Positions 43,314 through 51,897 of a DNA stretch of 64,000 nucleotides are shown here, in pieces. The notes under the pieces are model-generated. The model did no database searches. It saw nothing but the letters and a program-made list of their open reading frames with translations, and had not been told where the DNA came from. Within the stretch, counting starts at the first letter, position 1. Each line of letters starts with the position of its first letter. Where the stretch lies: assembly GCA_963755495.1 (NCBI GenBank), contig CAVWJS010000002.1:442364-506363 (forward strand). The letters are read 5' to 3'. The stretch comes from Bog-473 sp963755495 (lineage in GTDB: Bacteria; Actinomycetota; Acidimicrobiia; Acidimicrobiales; RAAP-2). Both the position numbers and the translations under genes were made by a program.

Positions 43314-44110
43314 TGTCCGCTCCCATTCCCACTTCCGCCGACGAGGGATCTCTCCGAACGACCCGTCGTCATGTAGTCAACGACCCTGGAGCTATCGAAC
43401 TCCGAGATGGGACCGGCGGCCACGACGCGCCCGAGGTGCAGGATGGCGATCCGATCGGCCACCGAGAAGACGTCGTTGAGGTTGTGCGAGATCATCAACA
43501 CGCCGACGCCGTTGGAGGCCAGCCGCTTGATGAGGGCGAGCACCTGGGCCGTCTGGGACACCCCGAGGGCGGCCGTCGGCTCGTCCATGATCACTAGCTT
43601 GGCGTGGGACATCACGGCCTTGGCCACCGCCACCGACTGGCGCTGGCCGCCCGAGAGCGAGGCGACGGGCTGGCGGATGGAGCGGATGGTGGTGACCGAG
43701 AGCTCCTTGAGCGTGTCCCGCGCCGTGATCTCCATGGAGCCCTCGTCCAAGACACCGTGACGGAGCACCTCGTGCCCGAGGAACATGTTCTGCACGATGT
43801 CGAGGTTGTCGCACAGCGCGAGGTCCTGGTAGATGGTGGTGATGCCCAGCGCCTCGGCGTCCTTGGGGGAGTGGAGGTGGACCGGGCGGCCCTCCCAGAG
43901 CACCTCCCCCCCGTCGGGCTCCCAGAGTCCCGAGATCGTCTTGACCGTGACCGATTTTCCTGCGCCGTTGTCACCGGCGAACGCGGTGACCTGACCGGCG
44001 TAGATGTCGAGGTTGACGTCCCGCAACGCCTGCACGGCCCCGAAGTTCTTCGAGATGCCCTTCAACTGCAGCAGGATCGCGCTCTCGGCACCCGAGCCCC
44101 CTGTCGTCAT
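43310..44110 (-). CDS. Sugar ABC transporter ATP-binding protein (single NBD)
   Basis: 266 residues from ATG 44110, set by GGAGGGG just upstream; a longer frame to 44203 passes through the hairpin and is rejected. Walker A is GDNGAGKSVTVKTI, signature LSGGQRQSVAVAKAV, Walker B LVIMDEPTAAL, and switch His in LMISHNLNDV. There is one nucleotide-binding domain, whereas E. coli XylG/RbsA have two fused, so it must act as a homodimer. Confidence 0.88.
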   Translation of the reverse strand: MTTGGSGAESAILLQLKGISKNFGAVQALRDVNLDIYAGQVTAFAGDNGAGKSVTVKTISGLWEPDGGEVLWEGRPVHLHSPKDAEALGITTIYQDLALCDNLDIVQNMFLGHEVLRHGVLDEGSMEITARDTLKELSVTTIRSIRQPVASLSGGQRQSVAVAKAVMSHAKLVIMDEPTAALGVSQTAQVLALIKRLASNGVGVLMISHNLNDVFSVADRIAILHLGRVVAAGPISEFDSSRVVDYMTTGRSERSLVGGSGNGSGQ

Positions 44111-44130
44111 CAGCCCCTCCTCCGGTTCGC

Positions 44131-44163
44131 GCCACCCCCTCCCGCTTGGCGGGAGGGGGTGGC
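44131..44163 (-). terminator. Strong intercistronic hairpin between binding-protein and ATPase genes
   Basis: GCCACCCCCTCCCGC and GCGGGAGGGGGTGGC form perfect 15-bp arms around a three-base loop (44146-44148). There is no U-run on either strand. It follows the binding-protein stop and precedes the ATPase ribosome site. It probably acts as a partial terminator or mRNA stabiliser, raising binding-protein expression over the membrane parts. Confidence 0.7.
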
Positions 44164-44209
44164 TCCACGACGAGACCGGCTGCTGGTGCAGCCGAACGAG
44201 CAAATCCGC

Positions 44210-45391
44210 CTAGGGAGTTATACCCGCTGCGGTGCAGTCGGCGGCGTAGGAACCGGTGCAAAGCTGTGACGCAGGAACGAATTTGTCCGCGATCACGGTT
44301 GAGTTCATGTTCTTGGTGGTCACCCATTCCGGGGTCAGGAGGGACGACTTCACCTTTCTGCCGGAGGTGGGGTCGACGGTCGTCCCGTTGGCCAGGCTGG
44401 CCGGTGGCTTCTTGCCCGCCCGCAGGTAGATGGCGATCGCAGTCGCCGCGGAGGCCTCAATGAAGATGGGCTTGTACACGGTTCCGCACTGGTAGCCGGC
44501 GAGCACGTCGTCGAGCCCAGTCGCCGTCGCGTCCTGTCCGGTGGTCGGGAACGTCTTGGGCGCCACGTGCTGTGCCTGCAGGTACGAGATGATCGGCGAC
44601 CCGGTCTCGTCGTTGGGGATCAACGCGGCATTGATGTTCGGATGCGCCGTGTAGGCCTCCTGGAACTCCGTCTCGGCCGTCGGTGGATCCCACGTGTCGG
44701 CCGTGTTGACGACATCGACGTATTTGCCCGAGCTGAAGTACGGCTTCAGCACCGCGTTGTAGCCCTGGGCGAACTGGGTAGCGTTGTTGTCGGTCGCCGC
44801 GCCGTGCATGACCACCACCTGCGGCTTGGCGACCTTCCACGCTGAGATACAGCTCACCAGGCCCTGGCCGATCAGCTTTCCGACCTGCACGTTGTTGAAG
44901 CTCACGTAGTACTGGGCGCTGCCACCCAGAGTGAGACGGTCGTAGTCGATGACGTCGACGCCGTGTGCCTTGGCGTAGGTCTCGATCGATTTGCCGACTC
45001 CCGAGTCGAAGGGGTCGATCAGGAGCACGGTGGCACCGTTGGTGATGTCCGTCTGCGCATCGGTGAGCTGTGTGGCATCACTGCCGAGGGCGTTCTGCAC
45101 GATGATGTCAGAACTGGGAAGCCCGGCGGCCAGCAGTGCCTTCCTGATGTCCGGCTGGTCGAACTCGACATAACGCGTCGAACTCACGGTGTCGGGCATG
45201 ATCGCCGCCACCTTTCCTTTGCCGGATTTGGCCAAGGTCTTGAGCTGTTTCATGGCCGAGAAGTTGTTGGTGAACGACTTCGTCGTCAACTTCGGAGTGC
45301 TGGCGGCTGATGTCGAAATCGTCAGCCCTGCCGCGCTCATCGCTAAGACTGCGGTCAGGCTCCCGAGCTTGCTCAATTTTTTCGTGCGCAC
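44210..45391 (-). CDS. Periplasmic-type sugar-binding protein (xylose/ribose family)
   Basis: 393 residues from GTG 45391. A Sec signal peptide (LGSLTAVLAMSAAGLTISTSAA) is followed by a type I periplasmic-binding fold: KVAAIMPDTVSSTRYVEFDQPD, GATVLLIDPFDSGVGKSIE, VDVIDYDRLTLGGSAQYYVSFNN, NAALIPNDETGSPII and FPTTGQDATATGLDDV. This pattern matches XylF-like solute-binding proteins. There is no lipobox Cys, which is unusual for a monoderm. Two Cys close to the C-terminus (LCTGSYAADC) likely form a disulfide. Confidence 0.85.
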   Translation of the reverse strand: MRTKKLSKLGSLTAVLAMSAAGLTISTSAASTPKLTTKSFTNNFSAMKQLKTLAKSGKGKVAAIMPDTVSSTRYVEFDQPDIRKALLAAGLPSSDIIVQNALGSDATQLTDAQTDITNGATVLLIDPFDSGVGKSIETYAKAHGVDVIDYDRLTLGGSAQYYVSFNNVQVGKLIGQGLVSCISAWKVAKPQVVVMHGAATDNNATQFAQGYNAVLKPYFSSGKYVDVVNTADTWDPPTAETEFQEAYTAHPNINAALIPNDETGSPIISYLQAQHVAPKTFPTTGQDATATGLDDVLAGYQCGTVYKPIFIEASAATAIAIYLRAGKKPPASLANGTTVDPTSGRKVKSSLLTPEWVTTKNMNSTVIADKFVPASQLCTGSYAADCTAAGITP

Positions 45392-45510
45392 GCTATCTAC
45401 CCCTATCCGGACCCGGAGGCCGTCTCACTGCATCGGTCCGACCCCAAGCGGGCCGGTCACGGCACATTCTTTGGGTTTGGAATCCGTCCGAGCAGGGCCA
45501 AAGGTCCCTG

Positions 45511-45555
45511 CTGTTATTTGGCTGTTATTTGCAGGTTCATGAAATCTTCATGAAC
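45511..45555 (-). promoter_or_regulatory. Candidate sugar-operon operator: direct repeats plus 21-bp palindrome
   Basis: GTTCATGAA and TTCATGAAC (45535-45543, 45547-45555) are perfect 9-bp arms around ATC. Directly beside it, CTGTTATTTG occurs twice with an 11-base period (45511 and 45522). It lies about 145 bases before the binding-protein start. A dimeric repressor or activator of the importer probably binds here. The family is not identified. Confidence 0.55.
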
Positions 45556-45820
45556 TTGTCGATGACCCTACCCAAACAATGTGACAAATATGTCGGAATC
45601 TTTGCGAAATAGAGGTTGTATAACGACTGTCCCAGGCGGCCATCCCTTGGACGGAGAATCTGATGCCCTCTGAGCCGTCCCAGGGTGATCAGCGTGGCCG
45701 TGGTGAGCTAGCGCCGAACGTGTCGACCATGGCGGCCTGCCACACGTTCAGGTCCTGTTTGTGGGCGGCAGGCGTCTTGCCGAGGCGGACGATGACATGG
45801 TTGAGGGCTGGGCAGATGGT

Positions 45821-45869
45821 GAAGCCCGAAGCCCGAAGCCCGAAGCCCGAAGCGCGAAACGCGAAACGA
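45821..45869. repeat. Heptanucleotide tandem array
   Basis: Seven consecutive 7-mers: GAAGCCC four times, then GAAGCGC, GAAACGC and GAAACGA. The gradient from identical to diverged units suggests expansion from one side. It lies in an apparently non-coding gap. Confidence 0.85.
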
Positions 45870-46014
45870 GCCGAATGTGTCGCTTTCGACGCCCACCAGT
45901 GTGCGCCATAAGGGCCTTCCACGAGATCGACGGACTCCATGGTGCGGCCATAGTCGGAGTCATCGGCCTGCACTTTGGGGCCGCACCGAGAGGGCTGCAC
46001 GCGCCCGCTCACTT

Positions 46015-46923
46015 TCAATCACCGCGACGAGCGTGCAGTAACGCGTCGACCGTCACCCCTTCGGGCATCGGGAGCAGGTTTCCTAGGACCGAGCGCAGTA
46101 TGCCTTCCCACGGTGGATGCGACGCCACCAGCTTCTGCGCTTCTGCCGCCGCCTCGTCCGCCCGCCCTACGGCAATCAGCGCGGCGATATAGCTCAGGAG
46201 GAGATTGCCCTCACTGGGAAGAAGGCTCAGCCCCGCTTCGGCACCGGCCAAGGCGCCGGCTCCATCGCCCTCCACCAGTGCTCCCTCCGCCACATCGCAC
46301 AGATGGTATGCCTCGGCGACCCTAGCCAAGCGGGCCAGCTCGGTCAGCGGGTCATGGTGATGATCGACCCGCACATCGGTCAGCACGCCTTGCCACGGAT
46401 GGTCGTGCGGCGTGCCGTCGACCACGATCAGGGCGGCCGACATCTGACCGCGCGCGTCGCCCCCCATGGACTCGGCCGCCACTAGGGCGGCCAGCAAGCG
46501 GTCAGCCATTGAGCCCGTCGTCGACTCGAATGCAGCGGCCATGGCCTCGCACACACCCTGGCCGGCCATCATGTTGGCCTGGGCCGAGTAGCCCTCACCA
46601 GCGGCATGTCCGACGTGGTCGATACATTGGACACCGGTGAAGGACGCAACCTCACCAGATGCGCTGACGACGCCAACCTGGCGCACCTCGTGTCCTTCGT
46701 CGGCTTCCCGGACGCGCGTCAGAGCGTCGACCACACCGATTCCTTGCGCCAACAGATGGAGGCAGCGTGGTCCGTAACCAGGATCCACCATCGACTGGGT
46801 GGCGACGGCCCCTACGCCGGCACGGGCCCAGGGCACCACTGAACCCAGAGCGAAATAGCACCTCTGCGCAGCCACACCCAGCTGGCCGGTCGTGGCATCG
46901 CGGGCGACGATGGAATAGGTCAT
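46015..46923 (-). CDS. DUF1028 (Ntn-hydrolase-like) protein with TPR-like tail
   Basis: 302 residues from ATG 46923, which begins TYSIVARDATTGQLGVAAQ, the DUF1028 N-terminus. ALGSVVPWARAGVGAVATQSMVDPGYGP and GYSAQANMMAGQGV are further family segments. After residue ~215, helical pairs (ARVAEAYHLCDVAEGALVEGDGAGALAGAEAGLSLLP, AALIAVGRADEAAAEAQKLV) resemble TPRs. DUF1028 proteins are predicted Ntn hydrolases of unknown substrate. Confidence 0.8.
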   Translation of the reverse strand: MTYSIVARDATTGQLGVAAQRCYFALGSVVPWARAGVGAVATQSMVDPGYGPRCLHLLAQGIGVVDALTRVREADEGHEVRQVGVVSASGEVASFTGVQCIDHVGHAAGEGYSAQANMMAGQGVCEAMAAAFESTTGSMADRLLAALVAAESMGGDARGQMSAALIVVDGTPHDHPWQGVLTDVRVDHHHDPLTELARLARVAEAYHLCDVAEGALVEGDGAGALAGAEAGLSLLPSEGNLLLSYIAALIAVGRADEAAAEAQKLVASHPPWEGILRSVLGNLLPMPEGVTVDALLHARRGD

Positions 46924-47022
46924 GCGGACATCATGCGCCGCCATTCAAGCTGTGGCCACCGCTGGTCGCCGACCAACACCGCGGCGAGCGCTTCTGCCTC
47001 CAGATTGGGCAGCACCCCGTCG

Positions 47023-48486
47023 CTATTTGCCGCCTGCCAACACCAGGGCATTGCGCTCCTCGACGAAAACGTCGACGCTCGTGTGGTGGACCCGCGCCTT
47101 GCGGGGGATTCCCTGCAGGATGAGTCCCGCCGTCAAGCTGCACGCGGCCATGAAGATCCATGCGTGGTGGAAGGCATGCACCGCGTTGAGCCCGGTGGCG
47201 GTGCCGAGCACGGCGACGAGGCACGAGATGCCAAGGGCCAACCCGATTTGGCGGCACATGGCGTAGAGGGCGGTACCGGTGGCTGACCGCTCGGCGGGCA
47301 GGGGTGCGGTGGCTGCGCCTCCCAGCGCTGGAAGCATGAGGCCCACCCCGATCCCACTCACCAGGCCTCCGGGGAGATAGGCCCCGACGTAATCGGCCGT
47401 CCCTCCTATCCGGGTGATCCACCACAGCGCTGCCGCGGCGAAGAGCAGGCTGCCCACCGTGCCCACGGCCCGATGGCTGAACCGCGATCCGAGCAATCCT
47501 CCGGGGAAGGCTGCCATCGATGCCACGAGTGGTCCGGGGGCGATCATGAACCCGGCCCGCAACACGGACTCGTGCCAGACGCCGGTCAGGAAGAGGACAC
47601 CGCCGAGCACCATGGCCCCAAAGCCGGCAAAGAAAACAAGGGAACTGGCGTCGGCCAGAGCCACGGCCCGATGGCGGATGACGGCCGGCTCAATGATCGG
47701 GTTGGGGTGCCGTCCTGAGCGCACCACGAGCATCACGGTGGCGAGGACCGCCAAGGTGAACGCCCCCAGTATCGGCGCGCTGCTCCAGCCCCAGTTCGAG
47801 CCCTCCACGATGGCCGCAGCTACGGCGGCCACCGCGATGGAGAGCAACCCGGCGCCCAAAAGGTCCGCCTTATGAGCCACCGGGTCTTTGATCTCACGAA
47901 GCACGCGGGCGCCGACGACGAGCGCCACCAGGCTGAAGGGCAAGTTCACGAGAAAGACCCAACGCCAGCTGGCCTGCACCAGAAGGCCACCTATGGGCGG
48001 CCCGAAGGCAGCGGCGGCACCGCCAACGGCGGACCACAGACCGATGGCGGCACCTTTGCGGGTCGGGCCGAAGGCGGGGAGGAGAAGACCGAGGGAGGTA
48101 GGCAGCATGAGCGCACCCCCACTGGCCTGCAGGATGCGGGCCGCCACGAGGAGATCGAGTGAAGGCGCCACGGCGCACAGAGCCGAGGAGGCAGTAAATA
48201 TCCCGAGCCCCAGCAGAAATGCCTTCTTGCGACCGGTCCGGTCAGCCCACCTCCCGGCCGGGACGAGCAATGAGGCGAAGATGATGGTGTACGCGCTCAG
48301 CACCCAGGACATTGACCGGAGCGACTCCCCGTGGAAGCTGTGCGAAATGCTCGGGAAGGCGATATTCACGATGAAAAGGTCGAGAGATGACAAGAAGACG
48401 CCGGTGAGCACCACCAATGCCGTCAAGGTTGGTCGGACCGCTGACTCCGTCTCAGTATCGCCACGCAACGTAATGAGTTGTGTCAT
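47023..48486 (-). CDS. MFS exporter, DHA2 (EmrB/QacA) family
   Basis: About 487 residues with 14 predicted membrane segments. SSLDLFIVNIAFPSISHSF is the DHA2 first-helix pattern, VLSAYTIIFASLLVPAGRWADRTGRKKAF carries motif A, and WRWVFLVNLPFSLVALVVG is the motif around helix 6. Start ATG 48486 is preferred; the frame continues to 48522 across the divergent gene's promoter. It faces an HxlR regulator across a 40-base gap, suggesting regulated drug or metabolite export. Confidence 0.85.
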   Translation of the reverse strand: MTQLITLRGDTETESAVRPTLTALVVLTGVFLSSLDLFIVNIAFPSISHSFHGESLRSMSWVLSAYTIIFASLLVPAGRWADRTGRKKAFLLGLGIFTASSALCAVAPSLDLLVAARILQASGGALMLPTSLGLLLPAFGPTRKGAAIGLWSAVGGAAAAFGPPIGGLLVQASWRWVFLVNLPFSLVALVVGARVLREIKDPVAHKADLLGAGLLSIAVAAVAAAIVEGSNWGWSSAPILGAFTLAVLATVMLVVRSGRHPNPIIEPAVIRHRAVALADASSLVFFAGFGAMVLGGVLFLTGVWHESVLRAGFMIAPGPLVASMAAFPGGLLGSRFSHRAVGTVGSLLFAAAALWWITRIGGTADYVGAYLPGGLVSGIGVGLMLPALGGAATAPLPAERSATGTALYAMCRQIGLALGISCLVAVLGTATGLNAVHAFHHAWIFMAACSLTAGLILQGIPRKARVHHTSVDVFVEERNALVLAGGK

Positions 48487-48499
48487 AAAACGAAGGCTA

Positions 48500-48528
48500 A
48501 CTGACATAGTAGTATGATGCAATGCAGT
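48500..48528. promoter_or_regulatory. Possible HxlR operator between divergent MFS and hxlR-like genes
   Basis: Within the short gap, CATA-GTAG-TATG (48505-48516) is an inverted repeat, framed by ACTG (48500) and CAGT (48525). This AT-rich dyad between divergent genes is where an HxlR dimer would be expected to bind. Confidence 0.35.
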
Positions 48529-49078
48529 GACCGAAAAAAGACGCTATCCTGGGTGCGTGTTGAAACGGGACTACCCAACGCAGTACTGCTCGATGGCCTC
48601 CACCCTCGAGATCATCGGAGAGCGGTGGACGATATTGGTCGTGCGGGACATCTTTCTGGGGATTCGCCGCTTCGACGATCTGCAGCGGAATTTGGGAGTG
48701 GCGCGCAATATCCTCCAGAGCCGGTTAGAGCGATTGGTCGAACACGGCATCGTGGTGAAACGCCCCTATCAGGACCGGCCTGTTCGCTACGAATATCGCC
48801 TCACCACCAAAGGGGCCGATTTGTGGCCCGTTCTGGTTTCGCTCTTGCACTGGGGTGATCGTTACGCCATTGAGGGCGACCGGCCCATCGTGATCGAACA
48901 TCGTGGCTGTGGGGGCGAGCTCGACGATCGTCGACGCTGCAGGGCGTGCGGAGCTGATGTGTCGGTCACCGAGGCAATTGCGGTCCGTACTGGGGCCAGC
49001 CGGCCGGTGGTGGAGGATGACACGGTGGATGACGACAGGGCTCCGAGGGGTGGACGGGAGGCAGGCGTTTCAGCCTGA
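48527..49078 (+). CDS. HxlR-family transcriptional regulator with C-terminal zinc-ribbon-like motif
   Basis: 183 residues. YPTQYCSMASTLEIIGERWTILVVRDIFLGIRRFDDLQRNL starts the winged helix with the N-terminal Cys typical of HxlR, followed by ARNILQSRLERLVEHGIVVKRPYQDRPVRYEYRLTTKG. A tail HRGCGGELDDRRRCRACGADV holds Cys residues spaced like a small zinc ribbon. GTG 48527 is assumed; a GTG near 48557 is also possible. It probably controls the divergent MFS exporter. Confidence 0.82.
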   Translation: MTEKRRYPGCVLKRDYPTQYCSMASTLEIIGERWTILVVRDIFLGIRRFDDLQRNLGVARNILQSRLERLVEHGIVVKRPYQDRPVRYEYRLTTKGADLWPVLVSLLHWGDRYAIEGDRPIVIEHRGCGGELDDRRRCRACGADVSVTEAIAVRTGASRPVVEDDTVDDDRAPRGGREAGVSA

Positions 49079-49289
49079 ACATTTCTGCGGGTGGGGATTT
49101 GTGCCATCCCATCTCGGCTCTTTGCTAGCAGACACCCAGTCGGGCCAGAACCAGCGGTGTCAGCATAATGAGGGGAGTCCGTCGGGCGACTCACAGCCCC
49201 GTCCCGACGTAGTGGCAGAAATATGACTAAACTCATCGGATATAGCGATCAGAAATCTGCAGGGACGTGACCAGCTCGGAGGGCTCACG

Positions 49290-49838
49290 ATGACGATCAC
49301 CCAGGTACTTCCGATTCGGACGAGGACGGACGGCCCGCGCGGCCCTCTTCCCTCGGGCCGTGTCGAGGAGCACGCAGGGTTGGGTCCGCTGGAGCTACTC
49401 GACGTGCTGCAGGACTACGTCACAGAAATGGCGGGATTGCTGCCCGTGGCCAATCCCGATCTGACCGAGCGCCAGTACGAGTTGTTGGAGCTCACTGACG
49501 AATTGGAGATCTGGGCCATCCACTGGCCGCAGGGACGGGGTCTCGAATTGCACGACCACGGGGGTTCGGTCGGCGCATTATGGGTGGTGTCGGGCACTCT
49601 CGAGGAGCACTACATCGAGACCCAGCGCACCGTCGCCCGTCGAACCCTCGCTGCCGGCGGCGGGGCGGCGTTCGGCCCGGCTTACATTCACGATGTGGTG
49701 AACGCGCAATCGGCCCCGGCCACCAGCGTGCACGCCTACTCCCCCCCTATGCCGTCGATGACCTTCTACCGCCGAGAAGCACAGGGCCTGATCGTCGATC
49801 GAGCCGAATACCGCGATGATCCCTCGTGGGCCCCTTGA
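49290..49838 (+). CDS. Cysteine dioxygenase-type cupin
   Basis: 182 residues. The cupin iron ligands appear in LHDHGGSVGALWVVSG (two His) and YIHDVVNAQSAPATSVHAYSPPM (third His; S-V-H-A-Y-S-P-P is the cysteine dioxygenase signature with active-site Tyr). It likely oxidises cysteine, or a related thiol, to the sulfinate. A rhodanese gene overlaps its 3' end by 13 bases. The 211 bases upstream hold no gene; AT-rich sequence at 49225-49255 probably includes the promoter. Confidence 0.85.
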   Translation: MTITQVLPIRTRTDGPRGPLPSGRVEEHAGLGPLELLDVLQDYVTEMAGLLPVANPDLTERQYELLELTDELEIWAIHWPQGRGLELHDHGGSVGALWVVSGTLEEHYIETQRTVARRTLAAGGGAAFGPAYIHDVVNAQSAPATSVHAYSPPMPSMTFYRREAQGLIVDRAEYRDDPSWAP

Positions 49839-50224
49839 GCGCAGTTGATCAATTGCTGGCGCAGGCGCGTCGGGGTCTTCGCCGCGTGGATGCAGAGCAG
49901 GCCAAGCAACTCCATGACGACGGCGGCTTGTTGATCGACATCCGGCCGGCCGCCCAGCGGGCAGAGTTCGGGGAGATCCCCGGGGCGCTCATCGTCGAAC
50001 GCAACAACCTCGAGTGGCGACTCGACCCGGGCGGTTCGCATCGTATCCCCGAAGCCGAAGACGCCAATCGACCGGTTGTCATCATTTGCCAGGAGGGGTA
50101 CGCCTCTAGCCTGGCTGCCGCCAGCCTTCTCCAAATGGGGCGCACGGCGGTGACCGATCTGGCCGGCGGATTCATGGCGTGGAAAAGCGCGGGGCTCCCG
50201 ACCACTCCTGCTTCGGGAGGCTGA
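49826..50224 (+). CDS. Rhodanese-like sulfurtransferase
   Basis: 132 residues, single rhodanese domain: GLLIDIRPAAQRAEFGEIPGALIVERNNLEWRL, with the active-site Cys in VVIICQEGYASSLAAASL and DLAGGFMAWKSAGLP at the end. GTG 49826 overlaps the dioxygenase stop by 13 bases; TTG 49835 is an alternative. The pair looks like a cysteine-sulfur catabolic unit in which sulfane sulfur is handled by the rhodanese. Confidence 0.85.
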   Translation: MGPLSAVDQLLAQARRGLRRVDAEQAKQLHDDGGLLIDIRPAAQRAEFGEIPGALIVERNNLEWRLDPGGSHRIPEAEDANRPVVIICQEGYASSLAAASLLQMGRTAVTDLAGGFMAWKSAGLPTTPASGG

Positions 50225-50247
50225 GAATGAGGTCCAGGTCCCACTGT

Positions 50248-51780
50248 TCAGGTGCCCGGCCCAGCAGTCTTCGCCACGCTTTCGGGTTGGAGTGGAGTGC
50301 CGTCGAGGGCGCAGTAGAACTTCCGTAGATGTCGGTGGAGGAGTGGGTGCGCCTGCGGCGGGTTGCGAATGGTGGTCGCAGCCAGCAGACCTCCGGCCGC
50401 GCAGGTGAGTCCGGCAATGACCATGGCGCTACGAAAGCCAACGGCGAAATGGTGCGGATCAAGGGCGGCGGCACCGCTAATCCCAGCCAGAAGCGGAAGG
50501 ATGGAAACCGCCAGAAGGCCGGCGGCCCGTGCCACGACGTTGTTGACGGCAGATGCCACTCCGGCATGCTCGGCCGGAGCCGCGCCCATCGCCGTGGAAG
50601 TGAGCGGGGCCACGGTGATGGCCAGACCGGTTCCGAAGAGGGCCACCGCGGGCAAGACCTGCACCAGGTAGCTCCCGTCATGCGTGGCGCGGGTCAGGAG
50701 CAGAAGGCCGGCTCCGACCACGAGCGGACCTACCGACATCTGCAAGCGAGGGCCGATGCGGGCCGCCAACTGACCCGAACCGGCCGAGAAGAGCAGCATG
50801 ATCATGGTCACCGGAAGCAGGGCCAGTCCCGACTCCAGCGGGCTGTAGTGAACGACGAGTTGGAGTTCGACCGGGAGGAGAAAGAGGGCTCCGCCCAGAG
50901 CGCCGTAGACGACGAAGGTCACGGCGTTCGCTCCACTGAACTGCCGGGTGCGGAAGACTCCGAGCGGGAGCATCGGATGAGCGCTCACGTGTTCGACTAC
51001 GAGAAACGCCGGTGCGGTCAAGGCGGCGACGAGCAAACTGACGACCACGGCTGGGGTCGTCCAGCCGAGGCTCGGTGCCTCAATGAGCCCGTAGGTGAGT
51101 CCGGCCAGAAAGACGACGGCCAACCCGGCCCCGAGGAAGTCCAAGTGACCAGCAGTCGAGGGGTCCCGCGTCTCGGGTACGTGCCGCGCCGTCACGATGA
51201 GCACGACGACCGCCACCGGGAGGTTGATGAAGAACACCCATCGCCATGAACCTGCTGCGATCAGGTAGCCGCCCAGTAGCGGTCCAGCGGCTGTAGCCAC
51301 GCCCCCGAGGCCCGACCAGGCCCCAATGGCCCGCGACCGATCGTCGGGGCGGAACGAGGCCTGCAGGATGGCCAGGCTGGCGGGAGCTAAAAGCGCGCCT
51401 CCGATGCCCTGGAGGATACGGGCCGCGATCAGCGCCGCCGCGTTGGGAGCGAGCCCGCAACACATGGAGGCGAGGGCGAACCAGACCACCCCGATCGAGA
51501 ACATGCGCTTGCGTCCCAGGCGGTCACCCAGCGACCCACCGAGGAGGAGGAACGAGGCAAGTGTCAGCGAGTACCCCGAGACAACCCACTGCAGGGTGCC
51601 GACGCCACTATGAAAGTTCCGGCCGATAGTGGGGAGCGCGATGCCGACCACTGTCGCATCGAGGGCGGCGATACCCGAGCCGAGCACGGAGGCCGCGATG
51701 ACCCATCGCCCCTGAGCGGTTCCGAACGCAAGCTGGTTTGGCGCGGCAGCGTTGCCTGCGGGGACTTCAGCTCTCGCCAA
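50248..51780 (-). CDS. MFS exporter, DHA2 (EmrB/QacA) family
   Basis: 510 residues, 14 membrane segments. GIAALDATVVGIALPTIGRNF, WVVSGYSLTLASFLLLGGSLGDRLGRKRMFSIGV (motif A) and GAWSGLGGVATAAGPLLGGYLI (motif C) identify it as DHA2. WRWVFFINLPVAVVVLIVTARHVPETRD is also characteristic. The only start codon at the 5' end is TTG 51780, so the true start is uncertain. No regulator is adjacent. Confidence 0.85.
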   Translation of the reverse strand: MARAEVPAGNAAAPNQLAFGTAQGRWVIAASVLGSGIAALDATVVGIALPTIGRNFHSGVGTLQWVVSGYSLTLASFLLLGGSLGDRLGRKRMFSIGVVWFALASMCCGLAPNAAALIAARILQGIGGALLAPASLAILQASFRPDDRSRAIGAWSGLGGVATAAGPLLGGYLIAAGSWRWVFFINLPVAVVVLIVTARHVPETRDPSTAGHLDFLGAGLAVVFLAGLTYGLIEAPSLGWTTPAVVVSLLVAALTAPAFLVVEHVSAHPMLPLGVFRTRQFSGANAVTFVVYGALGGALFLLPVELQLVVHYSPLESGLALLPVTMIMLLFSAGSGQLAARIGPRLQMSVGPLVVGAGLLLLTRATHDGSYLVQVLPAVALFGTGLAITVAPLTSTAMGAAPAEHAGVASAVNNVVARAAGLLAVSILPLLAGISGAAALDPHHFAVGFRSAMVIAGLTCAAGGLLAATTIRNPPQAHPLLHRHLRKFYCALDGTPLQPESVAKTAGPGT

Positions 51781-51897
51781 CGGGTCGTACCTCCGGGCCG
51801 GAGTCTGGCATGCGGTGGGATGTCAACTCGGCACCACGGCGACCTGCACCGAGGGTCGCGCGTTTTGGACCGCAAAGCCTTTGGGTAGTTGCATGCC

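Larger units (their letters stand above)
45392..46014. other. Intergenic region upstream of the sugar importer
   Basis: A 623-base gap. It holds the palindrome and direct repeats at 45511-45555, an AT-rich stretch (45575-45625) that could carry the importer promoter on the minus strand, and a heptamer array (45821-45869). Frames crossing the heptamers are artefacts. The minus-strand stretch PALNHVIVRLGKTPAAHKQDL (about 45735-45815) looks protein-like but is unrecognised and may be a remnant. Confidence 0.45.

Noticed and set aside
42102..43376. 424-codon plus-strand frame opposite the permease
   Set aside because: Glu/Gly/His-rich composition typical of an antisense shadow in GC-rich DNA; no domain and no ribosome site.
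49079..49289. SAM or other sulfur riboswitch considered before cysteine dioxygenase
   Set aside because: No conserved stem pattern or terminator hairpin could be drawn.
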